A DNA stretch of 64,000 bases, taken from Paenibacillus selenitireducens (GTDB lineage Bacteria > Bacillota > Bacilli > Paenibacillales > Paenibacillaceae). Below, piece after piece: positions 16,510-25,866 of the stretch (position 1 is the stretch's first letter; every line of letters begins with the position of its first letter). Where the stretch lies: assembly GCF_002021565.1 (NCBI RefSeq), contig NZ_MSZX01000002.1:614554-678553 (forward strand), read 5' to 3'. The notes below the pieces were generated by a model. The model searched no databases. It saw only the letters and a program-made list of their open reading frames with translations, and had not been told where the DNA came from. The translations under genes were made by a program, and so were the position numbers.

Positions 16510-17598
16510 ATGGATCAAGCCCATCAACCCATTCGAAAACCAAAGTGGGTGGTTGCTGGCGTAGTTCTGCTTGTACTTACGATCTTCACGTCTGCCGTAT
16601 GGGCGAAAGAGAAGGGGCATGCCAAAGATGAGGAAGACTTCATCGCAAAAATCAACGACGTTCCCATTAGCCTCCCCGAGTTTGAACGGGCGGTTCAATG
16701 GAATAAGTCGAGTGTCCTTCATTATTTTCAAGAAAAGTATCATGCCGCGCAGACGCCCGAATTCTGGACTACATCGTTTCAAGGAGAAATTCCTGTAGAG
16801 ATGTTGAAGAAGAAAGCATTTGACGACAGCTTACGCATTAAGGTCAGACAACTGATTGCCAAAGAGCAAGGCGTTGTCCAAGACATCAGCTATGATGGAT
16901 TTTTGCAGCAATTACAGCAAGAGAATGTACGAAGGAAGCAAGCCATCCAGAATCATGAGGTCGTATATGGACCTGAACAATATCAAGAAGAAGCTTATTT
17001 TGAATACCGGATGACGAATGAAACGATTGCCGTAAAACAAAAGATGAGCGCATCCAAGGTCGATGAGGCCGCTGTGAAGCAGTTCTATGATTTGCATAAA
17101 GACGAGCGGTACGTGACATCAGGTTACGTGAAGGTTCAGCGCATGTCGATTCCTTTTTTAGATGCGAAACAACAGGTAGATCCGTCCAAGAAGGAACAAG
17201 CCTTGATTGAGTTAGAGAAAGTACGAAAAGATCTGGCTGCGGGAGCTTCTTTTGCAGATCTTGCGCAAGCTTACATGGCAACGGACCAAGAGTTGGAGCT
17301 GACCTATTACCTCGGGAACGACCGGCAGAATGCAAGAAGCCCATTGGCTCAGGCAGCGGCGAAGCTCTCCATCCACGGAATTAGCAGCATCATTGAGGAA
17401 CATGGAAGTCTTCATGTTATGAAGTGTATCGAGAAAGTGGAGCCGGGCTCCGCCTATGTACCTTTGGAGGAAATCCGAGAACAGGTACGCCAAGATATGG
17501 TCGATGATCAGTATGAATCCTATGTCAGCAGGCGGTTGTTAGAGGCGACAATCGTACGGAACGAATCCCAGTATCTATCCTATCCAATACCGCGCTAA
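16510..17598 (+). CDS. Membrane-anchored SurA/PrsA-like peptidyl-prolyl isomerase
   Basis: 362 residues. An uncleaved signal anchor lies at about 13-34 (VVAGVVLLVLTIFTSAVWA). The SurA-N-like stretch IAKINDVPISLPEFERAV follows at about 45, and a parvulin-like domain at 195-320 has reduced motifs (GYVKVQRMSIPF, FADLAQAYMATDQELEL, ISSIIEEHGSLHVMKCIEKV). No lipobox is present, unlike PrsA. Start by AAGGAGGAGC. It precedes a secreted beta-helix protein, so a chaperone role for that product is a reasonable inference. Catalytic activity is uncertain. Confidence 0.7.
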   Translation: MDQAHQPIRKPKWVVAGVVLLVLTIFTSAVWAKEKGHAKDEEDFIAKINDVPISLPEFERAVQWNKSSVLHYFQEKYHAAQTPEFWTTSFQGEIPVEMLKKKAFDDSLRIKVRQLIAKEQGVVQDISYDGFLQQLQQENVRRKQAIQNHEVVYGPEQYQEEAYFEYRMTNETIAVKQKMSASKVDEAAVKQFYDLHKDERYVTSGYVKVQRMSIPFLDAKQQVDPSKKEQALIELEKVRKDLAAGASFADLAQAYMATDQELELTYYLGNDRQNARSPLAQAAAKLSIHGISSIIEEHGSLHVMKCIEKVEPGSAYVPLEEIREQVRQDMVDDQYESYVSRRLLEATIVRNESQYLSYPIPR

Positions 17599-17619
17599 CC
17601 TCGATATGTTCCTTATTTT

Positions 17620-17633
17620 TGTAAGCGCTTCAA
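17620..17633 (+). promoter_or_regulatory. Candidate catabolite-responsive element (cre)
   Basis: TGTAAGCGCTTCAA matches the CcpA consensus TGWAARCGYTWNCW at all but one fixed position and has the typical central AGCGCT dyad. It lies 55 bases before the beta-helix gene. This suggests carbon catabolite control of the glycan locus. Confidence 0.55.
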
Positions 17634-17687
17634 TAGAACATCGTTGAAGCTTTTACATACATCAAAAAAGAGGAAGGAAGAAGACTT

Positions 17688-19778
17688 ATGTTCAAAGGAA
17701 CAGCCCAGAAAATCTTTAGTCTGGTTGTTGCGGTGGTGATGTTCTCAAGCATTGCAGCGGTGTCTCCGACAAAGGTGATGGCAGAAGCGGGGAATACGTA
17801 CTACGTGGATAACGTCAGTGGCGATGACAATCATGATGGGACAGATCAAAGCGCAGCATGGAAAACGTTAGCCAAAGTAAATGCAACAACCTTTGCACCT
17901 GGCGACAAAATTTTGTTCAAAGCAGGTGGTTCTTGGCAAGGACAGCTTTGGCCTAAGGGATCGGGTACAGACGGCAGCCCCATCGTCATCGATAAGTATG
18001 GAACGGGGAATAAGCCGCTCATTGCCGGCGTGACGTCAGAACTGTCCACAGTATTCCTGAAAAATCAGGAATATTGGGAGATCAATAATCTAGAGGTTAC
18101 CAACCCATCTTCCGAACCTTTTACAAGAGATTGGAAAGGGGCACGGGGGGAACGGCGCGGCGTCTACATTCTAAATGAAGAGAGCGGAATATTGAACCAT
18201 ATTTATATCAAGAATCTGAACGTTCATGATGTGGATGGGGTTTATACGACGCGCTCTGGTGGAATCATCTTCGATTCGGTAGGCTCCATCGTACCGAGTG
18301 CGTTCCACGATATCCTCATTGACGGCAATACATTAACCGATGTGGATGCATACGGAATCTATATCAGTTCCAATTGCATCATACGTTATGGCATGGGCGA
18401 TCTATGGGAATGGGTTCCGAAGCCTTATGGCCCGTGGACGCCATCCACAGGCGTGAAAATTTCCAATAATACGATCGTTAGAGCCGCAACGGGCGGGATT
18501 GCTTGGAACGTGACAGACGGTGCCGTGGTTGAGCGGAATACGGTGCAAGAGGCGACCTATCTCGCGACGAATGCATCCATCTGGTGGGCGTATGCCGACA
18601 ACAACGTCGTGCAATTCAATGAGTCGTTTGCGAGTCGGAATGGCTCGGAAGACGGCACAGGTTTTGATGTGGATGCGGGAAATCTCGGGTCACTCGTGCA
18701 ATACAACTACAGTCATGACAATGCAGGCGGCTTTATGCTCTATGTGAATGATACCTACAATACGATCAATACCATCGTCAGATATAACATTAGCCAGAAC
18801 GACAAAGGCCGTATTTTCCGTTATAGCGGCTCGATTGATACGGTCATGAACTACAATAACACGATTTATGTAGGAGCAGCTTCCGGCAATCCTGTCATGA
18901 GTGATTATTTCACCAAAGCTTCGGGCAGCCCCAAAAATATTAAAAACTACAATAATATCTACTACAGTGTCGGGGACCGCGGATGGACGTTGACGGGTCA
19001 GACCTTCGATCATAATGCATACTTTGGCGGGAAAACCCTAGTTAGTTCGGACGCGCACAAAATCACAGCCAATCCGAAATTGTTGAATCCAGGCAGCGGC
19101 GGAGTTGGCATGAATACAGTAGTCGGCTACCAATTGCAGAGTGACTCTCCGCTCATTGGTGTAGGGGTTCCGATTGCAGACAATGGCGGACGCGACTACT
19201 TCGGCAATTCGTTGTATAACGGGGATCCTGATATTGGCGCATTCGAATATCAAGGTACCGTGCCGCCAGCCACGAATAAACCGCCAATCGTATTCACACC
19301 GGCACCGATTACGCCATTACCGAAACCGCCAGGACCTGCGGTGGGCAATCTGGCGCCGTTAGCGACAGCAAGTGCTTCTATAGCTACCTTATCGGGCAGT
19401 TCGATTAAAGGGCTGAATGATGGCTTGTATGATAAAGCATGGTCCAGTGTGGATAAAGGAGTGACGTTCCCGAATTACATTACGCTTGATTTCGGTGCGA
19501 GAACCGTGACCGTGAACAATATGAAGGTCGTAACACGGTTCGGAACGGGTCAAGGGGTAACGAGTCTGGATATCGAAGCTTATGATGGTACATCATGGAT
19601 TCCGGTGAAGACAGGCGTGCAATGGGTTTGGCAATCGAACGACCAGACGAATGAGACCAAAAGCGTAGATTTTACGGCAACGTCTGCAAGCAAATTCCGA
19701 TTAAAGATGAATGGAGCGAACCTGAAATGGGGCAATTTCGCAATCAATGAATTGGAACTCTATAATCTCAAGCCATAA
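17688..19778 (+). CDS. Secreted right-handed beta-helix protein with F5/8-type C domain
   Basis: 696 residues with a signal peptide (IFSLVVAVVMFSSIAAVSPT) cut near AEA at about 33. The mature start, YYVDNVSGDDNHDGT, is the usual opening of beta-helix polysaccharide lyases or glycosidases, and repeated Asn/Gly/Ile turns (VRYNISQND, ISNNTIVRAA, VVERNTVQEA) cover residues 60-510. A Pro/Thr linker (520-550) leads to a discoidin/CBM-like domain (570-696: FGARTVTVNNMKVVT, WGNFAINELELY). It probably attacks an extracellular polysaccharide, but family and substrate are not assignable from sequence alone. It is followed by a terminator and a YesM/YesN sensor pair. Confidence 0.78.
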   Translation: MFKGTAQKIFSLVVAVVMFSSIAAVSPTKVMAEAGNTYYVDNVSGDDNHDGTDQSAAWKTLAKVNATTFAPGDKILFKAGGSWQGQLWPKGSGTDGSPIVIDKYGTGNKPLIAGVTSELSTVFLKNQEYWEINNLEVTNPSSEPFTRDWKGARGERRGVYILNEESGILNHIYIKNLNVHDVDGVYTTRSGGIIFDSVGSIVPSAFHDILIDGNTLTDVDAYGIYISSNCIIRYGMGDLWEWVPKPYGPWTPSTGVKISNNTIVRAATGGIAWNVTDGAVVERNTVQEATYLATNASIWWAYADNNVVQFNESFASRNGSEDGTGFDVDAGNLGSLVQYNYSHDNAGGFMLYVNDTYNTINTIVRYNISQNDKGRIFRYSGSIDTVMNYNNTIYVGAASGNPVMSDYFTKASGSPKNIKNYNNIYYSVGDRGWTLTGQTFDHNAYFGGKTLVSSDAHKITANPKLLNPGSGGVGMNTVVGYQLQSDSPLIGVGVPIADNGGRDYFGNSLYNGDPDIGAFEYQGTVPPATNKPPIVFTPAPITPLPKPPGPAVGNLAPLATASASIATLSGSSIKGLNDGLYDKAWSSVDKGVTFPNYITLDFGARTVTVNNMKVVTRFGTGQGVTSLDIEAYDGTSWIPVKTGVQWVWQSNDQTNETKSVDFTATSASKFRLKMNGANLKWGNFAINELELYNLKP

Positions 19779-19800
19779 TAGATAAGAATAGAGGTGGAAA

Positions 19801-19836
19801 GAGACGGATGAGAAATCATCGGTCTCCTTTTTTCGG
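19801..19836 (+). terminator. Terminator of the beta-helix gene
   Basis: Stem GAGACGGATGA / TCATCGGTCTC (one mismatch) with GAAA loop, then CTTTTTTC. Confidence 0.88.
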
Positions 19837-19941
19837 AAACGTAGGTTACATGTTTTTTCGTGCGATCTTCAAGGGGATGGTTCTTTTTATTATTCCTGAT
19901 TATACTTAATGTTGAATCTTGTCAGAAAATGGAGGTATCGC

Positions 19942-21681
19942 ATGAAACTGCAGGCTACGGGGAAGGCCAAATGGTTCGTCTATCAGAAAATTGTCATCGT
20001 ATTTATTGCATTCCTTGTCCCGCTCATTTCGATGAACATTTGGGTGAATTACAAGGGAATGTCCTTTATGAAGAACGCCATCTTGGATTCATCGCTGGCG
20101 GGTGCGTCATTCTATTCGAAGCAGCTCGACAAAGAGATGTATTTCATCCGCAACCTACAATTGCAATTTTTGGGTGATAAAGATTTGCAGAAGCTTAGCT
20201 TTCAAGGCGGCAGGTTAGAGCGTTATGACGAGGTTGAACTCATCGACCAGGTTCGCGACCGGTTAAGCACACTCCTATCGTCTAGTGATTATGTGGTCAA
20301 TGGCGGGGTCTATGTCGAGGCGATCGGCAAAACCATCAGCAGCGAGACAGGGGTCACAAATACGTCGAATGATGAATATAAGCGCATAGATTCGCTGCTG
20401 AAGACAAAACCGAAGCCGTCTTTTTATCGAGATGGAGATCGCATCTTTTTCATAGAAACCGAAAATAATGCAGGCATCTGGTCGTACATTGAAATTTCCC
20501 GACCCAAGCTCTTAGAGGCTCTTCATGAAATAGCTACCTTATATCAGGAATCCGAAGTTTTGTTAGGGAACCGCGAGATGGGGAAGGTATTATCCACGAC
20601 AGAAGAAGACCAGGTATCGACGGCCGTTCTTAATCTGATAGATGAACAGAACGCTCATGATCCGGACTTGCCGGAAATGAAAAAGGTGAACGGCACAAGC
20701 TACTTTATCATACATAACAATGTCAGTGCGTTGAATGTATCGTTAGTCATGTATGTCAATCAGAATGAAATTACACGTCCCTTAAGCCAGTTCAGCACAT
20801 GGTTCTATTGCTTGTTCATTATCGCGATCGCAGTCATGCTGCTCTATTCTTACTCGGTAAATATCATGATTCATCGACCGCTCTCCAAACTAGTGAAAGC
20901 GTTTCATATGATCGAGACGGATAACCTAAATCTCGTTATCGAGTCCCGAAGCAGGGACGAGTTCCATTATTTATTTCATAGCTTTAATCGCATGGCCTTT
21001 CGGCTCAAACGCTCCATTGAGGAGAACTACGAACAGAAAATTGCCCTGCAGCACTCGCAGCTGAAGCAGCTTCAATCGCAAATCAATCCGCATTTTCTGT
21101 ATAACAGCTTCTTTAATATTTATATGATGTGCAAAGTAGGCGATGCCGACAGCGCAGCGGAGCTATCCCAGAAGCTGGGTAGCTACTACCAATATATTAC
21201 GAGGAGCGGTTCCGATGAAGTGCCATTCTATAAAGAATATCGGCATGCACTCGACTATTGCGAGATTCAGTGTATTCGATTCTCGAACCGGATCCATTAT
21301 GAATACGACGAGATTTCGGACGCGACGAATGTGATTGCTGTCCCAAGATTAATCATTCAACCGATCGTCGAGAATGTGTTCGAGCATGCTTTTGAAGATG
21401 GTACGATGCATGGCGTGATTTATATTGGCGCGGATTGTCAGGAAGGAAGAGTACGAATTGCGGTAGAGGATAATGGGAATCTATTGACGGATGAAGATAT
21501 CGTGCGATTACAAGAGAAGCTGGCGATGCATTCCAGCCAAGTCGAGAACACCGGTCTCATCAATGTAAATAACCGATTACAACTAAAATATGGAGCGGGG
21601 AGCGGCTTATTCGTCTCGCGCAGCTCGTATGGCGGATTAAAGGTAGAACTGATCATAATCTATCAACATGAGGGGGCATAA
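19942..21681 (+). CDS. YesM-type sensor histidine kinase
   Basis: 579 residues; ATG 19942 has GGAGG 6 bases upstream, while the longer frame from 19909 contains that site. Membrane helices lie near residues 18-38 and about 285-307 (FYCLFIIAIAVMLLYSYSVN), bracketing a large extracytoplasmic sensor domain. A HAMP segment follows, then the His_kinase domain with the phosphorylation motif SQINPHFLYNSFFN (about 385) and an ATPase domain (PIVENVFEHAFEDG, AVEDNGN). It partners the response regulator encoded two bases downstream and probably senses an oligosaccharide or its binding protein. Confidence 0.92.
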   Translation: MKLQATGKAKWFVYQKIVIVFIAFLVPLISMNIWVNYKGMSFMKNAILDSSLAGASFYSKQLDKEMYFIRNLQLQFLGDKDLQKLSFQGGRLERYDEVELIDQVRDRLSTLLSSSDYVVNGGVYVEAIGKTISSETGVTNTSNDEYKRIDSLLKTKPKPSFYRDGDRIFFIETENNAGIWSYIEISRPKLLEALHEIATLYQESEVLLGNREMGKVLSTTEEDQVSTAVLNLIDEQNAHDPDLPEMKKVNGTSYFIIHNNVSALNVSLVMYVNQNEITRPLSQFSTWFYCLFIIAIAVMLLYSYSVNIMIHRPLSKLVKAFHMIETDNLNLVIESRSRDEFHYLFHSFNRMAFRLKRSIEENYEQKIALQHSQLKQLQSQINPHFLYNSFFNIYMMCKVGDADSAAELSQKLGSYYQYITRSGSDEVPFYKEYRHALDYCEIQCIRFSNRIHYEYDEISDATNVIAVPRLIIQPIVENVFEHAFEDGTMHGVIYIGADCQEGRVRIAVEDNGNLLTDEDIVRLQEKLAMHSSQVENTGLINVNNRLQLKYGAGSGLFVSRSSYGGLKVELIIIYQHEGA

Positions 21682-21683
21682 CT

Positions 21684-23021
21684 ATGTACCGACTATTAAT
21701 CGTGGACGATGAGCCTGTCATCGTGAATGGACTCGTACAGCTATTTCAGGAGAATCGTGAGTTTGAACTCGATATATGTAAAGCTTATTCCGCCGGCGAG
21801 GCGCTCGAAATCGCGAAGAAAACCAAGCTGGATATTTTAGTAAGCGATATTCGCATGCCGCAGAAGAACGGGCTTCAACTCGTGGATGACATCATTTATT
21901 ATTGGCCGTTATGTCGGATCATCTTTCTTACCGGATATAGTGAATTTGATTATGTATATGAGGCGATGCGCAAGCATGTCGACAATTATATCCTGAAAAC
22001 CGAAGGGATTGAACCGATCTTTCAAGCTGTGAAGACGGCGATCGGCAAGCTCGAAGAAGAGAATGGACGCAGGCTGCAGCAGGAAAGGGCTCAAATGCAT
22101 TTTCAAATCGCGGAGCCGTATCTGAAGAAGGAACTAATGGCTTCGATGCTAAGCGGGGAGTCGATAACCAATCTGTTGTCCCACGCCCATTACGCAGAGG
22201 TGGAGTTTCTGATTTCGCTCGCGCGACCTGCTTTCTTCTTGGTGGGTCATGTAGATCGGCTCGAGGGGTACTCGTCGCAAATCCTCGCATCGGTGCAGCG
22301 GATATTTAGCAATCATTTGCCGAGTTCCATCGTCAGCGAACAAGGGATTTATGACGATCGTGTGCTCGTGTGGCTGTTGCAACCGGATGAAGAATTGCTG
22401 CAGAAGCTTCAGGTGCATCAGGATGCGGAATATCCATGGCACGGCATGGTTGTGTATATGAAAGGGATTCTCGAGCTGGTACAGACCCAATGTGAAGAAC
22501 TGCTCGGGGCTTGTGTTTCATTCGGTATCTCCGGGAACCTATTGAATACGTGGGACACGATTCATCTTCAGGTCGAAGCGGCACTTGCCGGTATTCAACG
22601 AAGAGCTTCGCTAGGCCATAACATGGTCATTGTTGATCTTGAGAAGTCAGGGAATCAAGAAGATACCCTCGTTCAGAACAACGTGATCGAACAGGAGGAT
22701 TACAAGACGCTCGTCATCGAACAAATCCACCGGTTTGTAGCGAATAACTTGTCTGCCGAGGTATCCCTTACTTCGATTGCGGCTGAGGTGCACTTCAATC
22801 CATCGTACTTGTCTCGTTACTATAAGCAGATGACAGGCCGAAATTTACTAGAATATATTCAGTCGACGAAGCTGCAAGTCGCGATTCAATTGATGGGAGA
22901 TAAAACCTTGAAATTGAATGAAATCGCCATGCGAGTAGGATTCGATTCGCACTCTTACTTTACGACGTTTTTTAAGAAAAAGATGGGTGTTTCCCCCCAG
23001 GAATACCGAAATTCGAAATAA
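21684..23021 (+). CDS. YesN-type AraC-family response regulator
   Basis: 445 residues. The receiver domain has the acidic pocket (LLIVDDEPV) and phospho-acceptor Asp in LDILVSDIRMPQKNG near residue 55. A variable linker domain follows, and the C-terminus is a double helix-turn-helix of the AraC type (TSIAAEVHFNPSYLSRYYKQ, then NEIAMRVGFDSHSYFTTFFK). Two bases separate it from the kinase gene. It should activate the binding-protein/permease operon that starts 125 bases downstream. Confidence 0.93.
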   Translation: MYRLLIVDDEPVIVNGLVQLFQENREFELDICKAYSAGEALEIAKKTKLDILVSDIRMPQKNGLQLVDDIIYYWPLCRIIFLTGYSEFDYVYEAMRKHVDNYILKTEGIEPIFQAVKTAIGKLEEENGRRLQQERAQMHFQIAEPYLKKELMASMLSGESITNLLSHAHYAEVEFLISLARPAFFLVGHVDRLEGYSSQILASVQRIFSNHLPSSIVSEQGIYDDRVLVWLLQPDEELLQKLQVHQDAEYPWHGMVVYMKGILELVQTQCEELLGACVSFGISGNLLNTWDTIHLQVEAALAGIQRRASLGHNMVIVDLEKSGNQEDTLVQNNVIEQEDYKTLVIEQIHRFVANNLSAEVSLTSIAAEVHFNPSYLSRYYKQMTGRNLLEYIQSTKLQVAIQLMGDKTLKLNEIAMRVGFDSHSYFTTFFKKKMGVSPQEYRNSK

Positions 23022-23145
23022 GTAAAAAAAGTAAAAGCATTGTAAAAAAATCAAAATTGATAGCGCTTTATCTTCAACCTAGAATAAAAGTAAGCACCAC
23101 AGATTGCTGATTGCACTGCACCAAACAAAGGGGGAAAGGGTCAAG

Positions 23146-24870
23146 ATGAAGTCATTCAGAACATGGAAATTGATTTTGCTGGCTACGATGGTACTTTCGG
23201 TATTTACAGCCTGTGCGAGTCAAGAAAAAGAAACGGCTAGTACAACGAAACCAACCGCTACGGAAGAAAATAAGGATACTGCAGCAACACCGCCGGATCC
23301 ATTAGGTAAATACCCGGAAACGGTTACCGTCTCTGAAGTGCTAGGTTATAATCCACCCGAAGATCCACGAACACCTAAAGGCATTACGCCCGACCAGAAT
23401 GCTTATATGAAAGATCTCAAAGAAATGTTGAATATTGAAGTGAAATATAAGTGGACGGTACCTTCCAGCCAGTTCGAACAGAAATTCTCGCTTGCCATGG
23501 CATCCGGTGACTTGCCTGATATTTTGGAGCTGGATCAGAAGAATTTTGAGAAATTGAAACAGCAAGATATGCTGGCTGATTTGACAGAGGCTTATCAACA
23601 ATATGCTTCACCCGCCCTGAAGAAGTATATGGAGTCGGACGGCGGATTCGCGATGAAGACATTCAGCTCGGACGGCAAACAACTGGGCATTCCGGCATTT
23701 GAAGATCCGTTCCTGTCCACACAGTTGCTATGGATTCGTAAAGATTGGCTCGATAACCTGAATTTGCAGCCGCCGAAGACGATGGATGAGCTGGAGAAAG
23801 TGGCAACCGCATTTGTTCAGCAAGACCCGGATAAAAACGGCAAAAACGATACGTATGGCATTGCCATGCAGAAGGAATTATTTTTCTGGGGATTTGATGT
23901 AAGAGGGTTCTTTAATGGATTCGGAGCATATCCGTCCATTGGTGACAAACAGTCGGCTTGGTTAAAAGACGGCGACAAATTGAAACCGGGCCTCATTCAA
24001 CCGGAAGTGAAGACAGCGCTAGGGAAATTGCAATCCTGGTATCAGAACGGGATTATCGATAAAGAGTTCGCGTTGAAAGATGAGAATAAAGCCGTGGAAG
24101 ATATTACGGCAGGTAAAGTAGGCATTTCCTACGGGGAATGGTGGTATCCGAACTGGCCGTTGAATCTGAATGTGGACAAAGATCCGAAGGCAGAATGGAT
24201 CGCCATTCAAGTTCCAGGGTTGGACGGACCAGGCCAATCGCTTGTTCCGAAAATCCGCAGCGGTAAATTATTCGCCGTGAACAAAAAAGCGAAAAACCCG
24301 GAAGCAGCGATTAAAATGATCAATTTCTATATTGAAATGGGCAACAAGAAATACATGGATCAGAACAAAGCGGAAAAAGGCTATGTATATAACTGGTTTA
24401 ACCCGCGGATCTACAACCCGGCCCAAATCGAGACGATCTATACGGAAGTGAATAAAGCGCTTGATGCGAAACAGACGGAAATTACGCTAGACGATGAGAA
24501 TTATAAGAACGTAGCGGATGTCTTCAAGGCCGCGACGGATTATCTTGCAGGAAATACGAAAGATGCGACCAAAGGCGTGAACTGGGGTCAATATTACAGC
24601 CGTGCTGCCAAAGACGGAGGCTGGGGATTGACGAGACAGATTAAAGAGAGCAAAGCCTTCGTAAATAATGAATATTACGGTCTTCCGACGTCAACCCAAG
24701 TGGAAAAAGGCGGTCAACTAGATAAGCTGATGCAAGAGTCCTTTACGAAAATAATTATGGGTGCTCCGCTAGATGAGTTCGATAAGTTCGTAGCGAGCTG
24801 GAAATCTCTTGGCGGCGATCAAATCACACAAGAAGTGAATGCATGGTATAGCGAGCAAGCTGCCAAATAA
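23146..24870 (+). CDS. Extracellular solute-binding lipoprotein of a sugar ABC importer
   Basis: 574 residues from ATG 23146 (GGGGGAAAGGG upstream; the frame extends to TTG 23104). The lipoprotein signal ends in VFTAC, with Cys near residue 24, followed by a Thr/Glu/Lys linker. The size, the opening TVSEVLGYNPPEDPRT and the segments SGDLPDILELDQ and GISYGEWWYPNW match the large LplA/YtcQ-like binding proteins for oligosaccharides. It is the first gene of an operon with two permeases and is placed directly after YesM/YesN, its likely regulators. Confidence 0.9.
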   Translation: MKSFRTWKLILLATMVLSVFTACASQEKETASTTKPTATEENKDTAATPPDPLGKYPETVTVSEVLGYNPPEDPRTPKGITPDQNAYMKDLKEMLNIEVKYKWTVPSSQFEQKFSLAMASGDLPDILELDQKNFEKLKQQDMLADLTEAYQQYASPALKKYMESDGGFAMKTFSSDGKQLGIPAFEDPFLSTQLLWIRKDWLDNLNLQPPKTMDELEKVATAFVQQDPDKNGKNDTYGIAMQKELFFWGFDVRGFFNGFGAYPSIGDKQSAWLKDGDKLKPGLIQPEVKTALGKLQSWYQNGIIDKEFALKDENKAVEDITAGKVGISYGEWWYPNWPLNLNVDKDPKAEWIAIQVPGLDGPGQSLVPKIRSGKLFAVNKKAKNPEAAIKMINFYIEMGNKKYMDQNKAEKGYVYNWFNPRIYNPAQIETIYTEVNKALDAKQTEITLDDENYKNVADVFKAATDYLAGNTKDATKGVNWGQYYSRAAKDGGWGLTRQIKESKAFVNNEYYGLPTSTQVEKGGQLDKLMQESFTKIIMGAPLDEFDKFVASWKSLGGDQITQEVNAWYSEQAAK

Positions 24871-24906
24871 ATGAGGAGATCGTAAAGCGGGAGAGAGGAG
24901 TCGATT

Positions 24907-25851
24907 ATGTCGGCAACCCCTCCCGTTTTAAAATTCGGTCATAGGTTAGGAGGATCATCGATGAGAACGCTGAAAAAAGAATATCTGCTTCATTTCATGT
25001 TGATACCTGGAGTTATTGTAACTTTGATTTATGCATACGGCCCGATGGCAGGTCTGATTATGGCGTTCCAGCAGTTTGAACCGTTATCCGGTTTCTTTAA
25101 ATCGAAGTTCGTTGGGCTCGACAATTTCCGTTACGTATTTGAACTGCCCGATTTCAACCAAGTTCTTTGGAATACGATCATTATCGCCCTCTTCAAGATG
25201 GTGTTATTTTTACTCGTCCCGCTTATCCTTGCTTTGTTGTTGAATGAAGTGACGAAGAAATGGTTCTCCCGTTTTATCCAGTCGGCCATTTTCTTGCCTT
25301 TCTTTCTTTCATGGACCGTACTTGGCGGTGTCGTTATTGAATTATTCTCCTTGCATGGACCGGTTAACGCGATGTTAACCTTTATTGGCTTGAAGCCTAT
25401 TATGTTTATGTTAGACAACCAGTGGTTTAGAGGCATTGTGATCGGATCAGATGTTTGGAAAGGAATGGGCTATAACATGATTGTTATGCTCGCTGCCATT
25501 ACTGGCATCAACGCGACGCTGTATGAAGCGGCAGAAGTAGACGGGGCTGGAAGATGGAAGCAAATGATTCACATTACGCTCCCCGGCATGGCTCCGATCT
25601 TGATCCTGCTTGGTGTATTAAGTCTTGGAGGAATCCTGAATGCAGGCTTCGAGCAGATCTTAATCATGTATAACCCAACGGTGTATGCAGGGTCAGACAT
25701 TATCGACACGTTCGTCTATCGTCTGGGGATGTTTAGCCAACAATTTGGACCTGCCGCCGCGATCGGACTTTTTAAATCGGTCATCTCGTTAGGGTTGGTA
25801 TCTGCAACCTACTATGCGGCTTACAAATATAATAATTATCGAATATTCTAG
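24907..25851 (+). CDS. Sugar ABC transporter permease, LplB/UgpA type
   Basis: 314 residues, six predicted helices. The EAA loop that contacts the ATPase is EAAEVDGAGRWKQMIHITLP (about 210). ATG 24907 follows GAGAGGAG; ATG 24961, with AGGAGG before it, is an equally good start and would remove 18 residues. Pairs with the permease encoded 15 bases downstream. No ATPase gene is nearby, which is normal for Lpl/Yes-type importers that use a shared MsmX-like ATPase. Confidence 0.92.
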   Translation: MSATPPVLKFGHRLGGSSMRTLKKEYLLHFMLIPGVIVTLIYAYGPMAGLIMAFQQFEPLSGFFKSKFVGLDNFRYVFELPDFNQVLWNTIIIALFKMVLFLLVPLILALLLNEVTKKWFSRFIQSAIFLPFFLSWTVLGGVVIELFSLHGPVNAMLTFIGLKPIMFMLDNQWFRGIVIGSDVWKGMGYNMIVMLAAITGINATLYEAAEVDGAGRWKQMIHITLPGMAPILILLGVLSLGGILNAGFEQILIMYNPTVYAGSDIIDTFVYRLGMFSQQFGPAAAIGLFKSVISLGLVSATYYAAYKYNNYRIF

Positions 25852-25866
25852 GCTGGAGGTCGTACT

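Noticed and set aside
16886-17344. 152-residue minus-strand ORF opposite the SurA-like gene
   Set aside because: No start signal and no recognisable fold; the plus-strand product is well supported.
23056-23069. TGATAGCGCTTTAT as a cre site before the solute-binding protein gene
   Set aside because: Two fixed positions of the consensus are missing; too weak to annotate, though the central AGCGCT is present.
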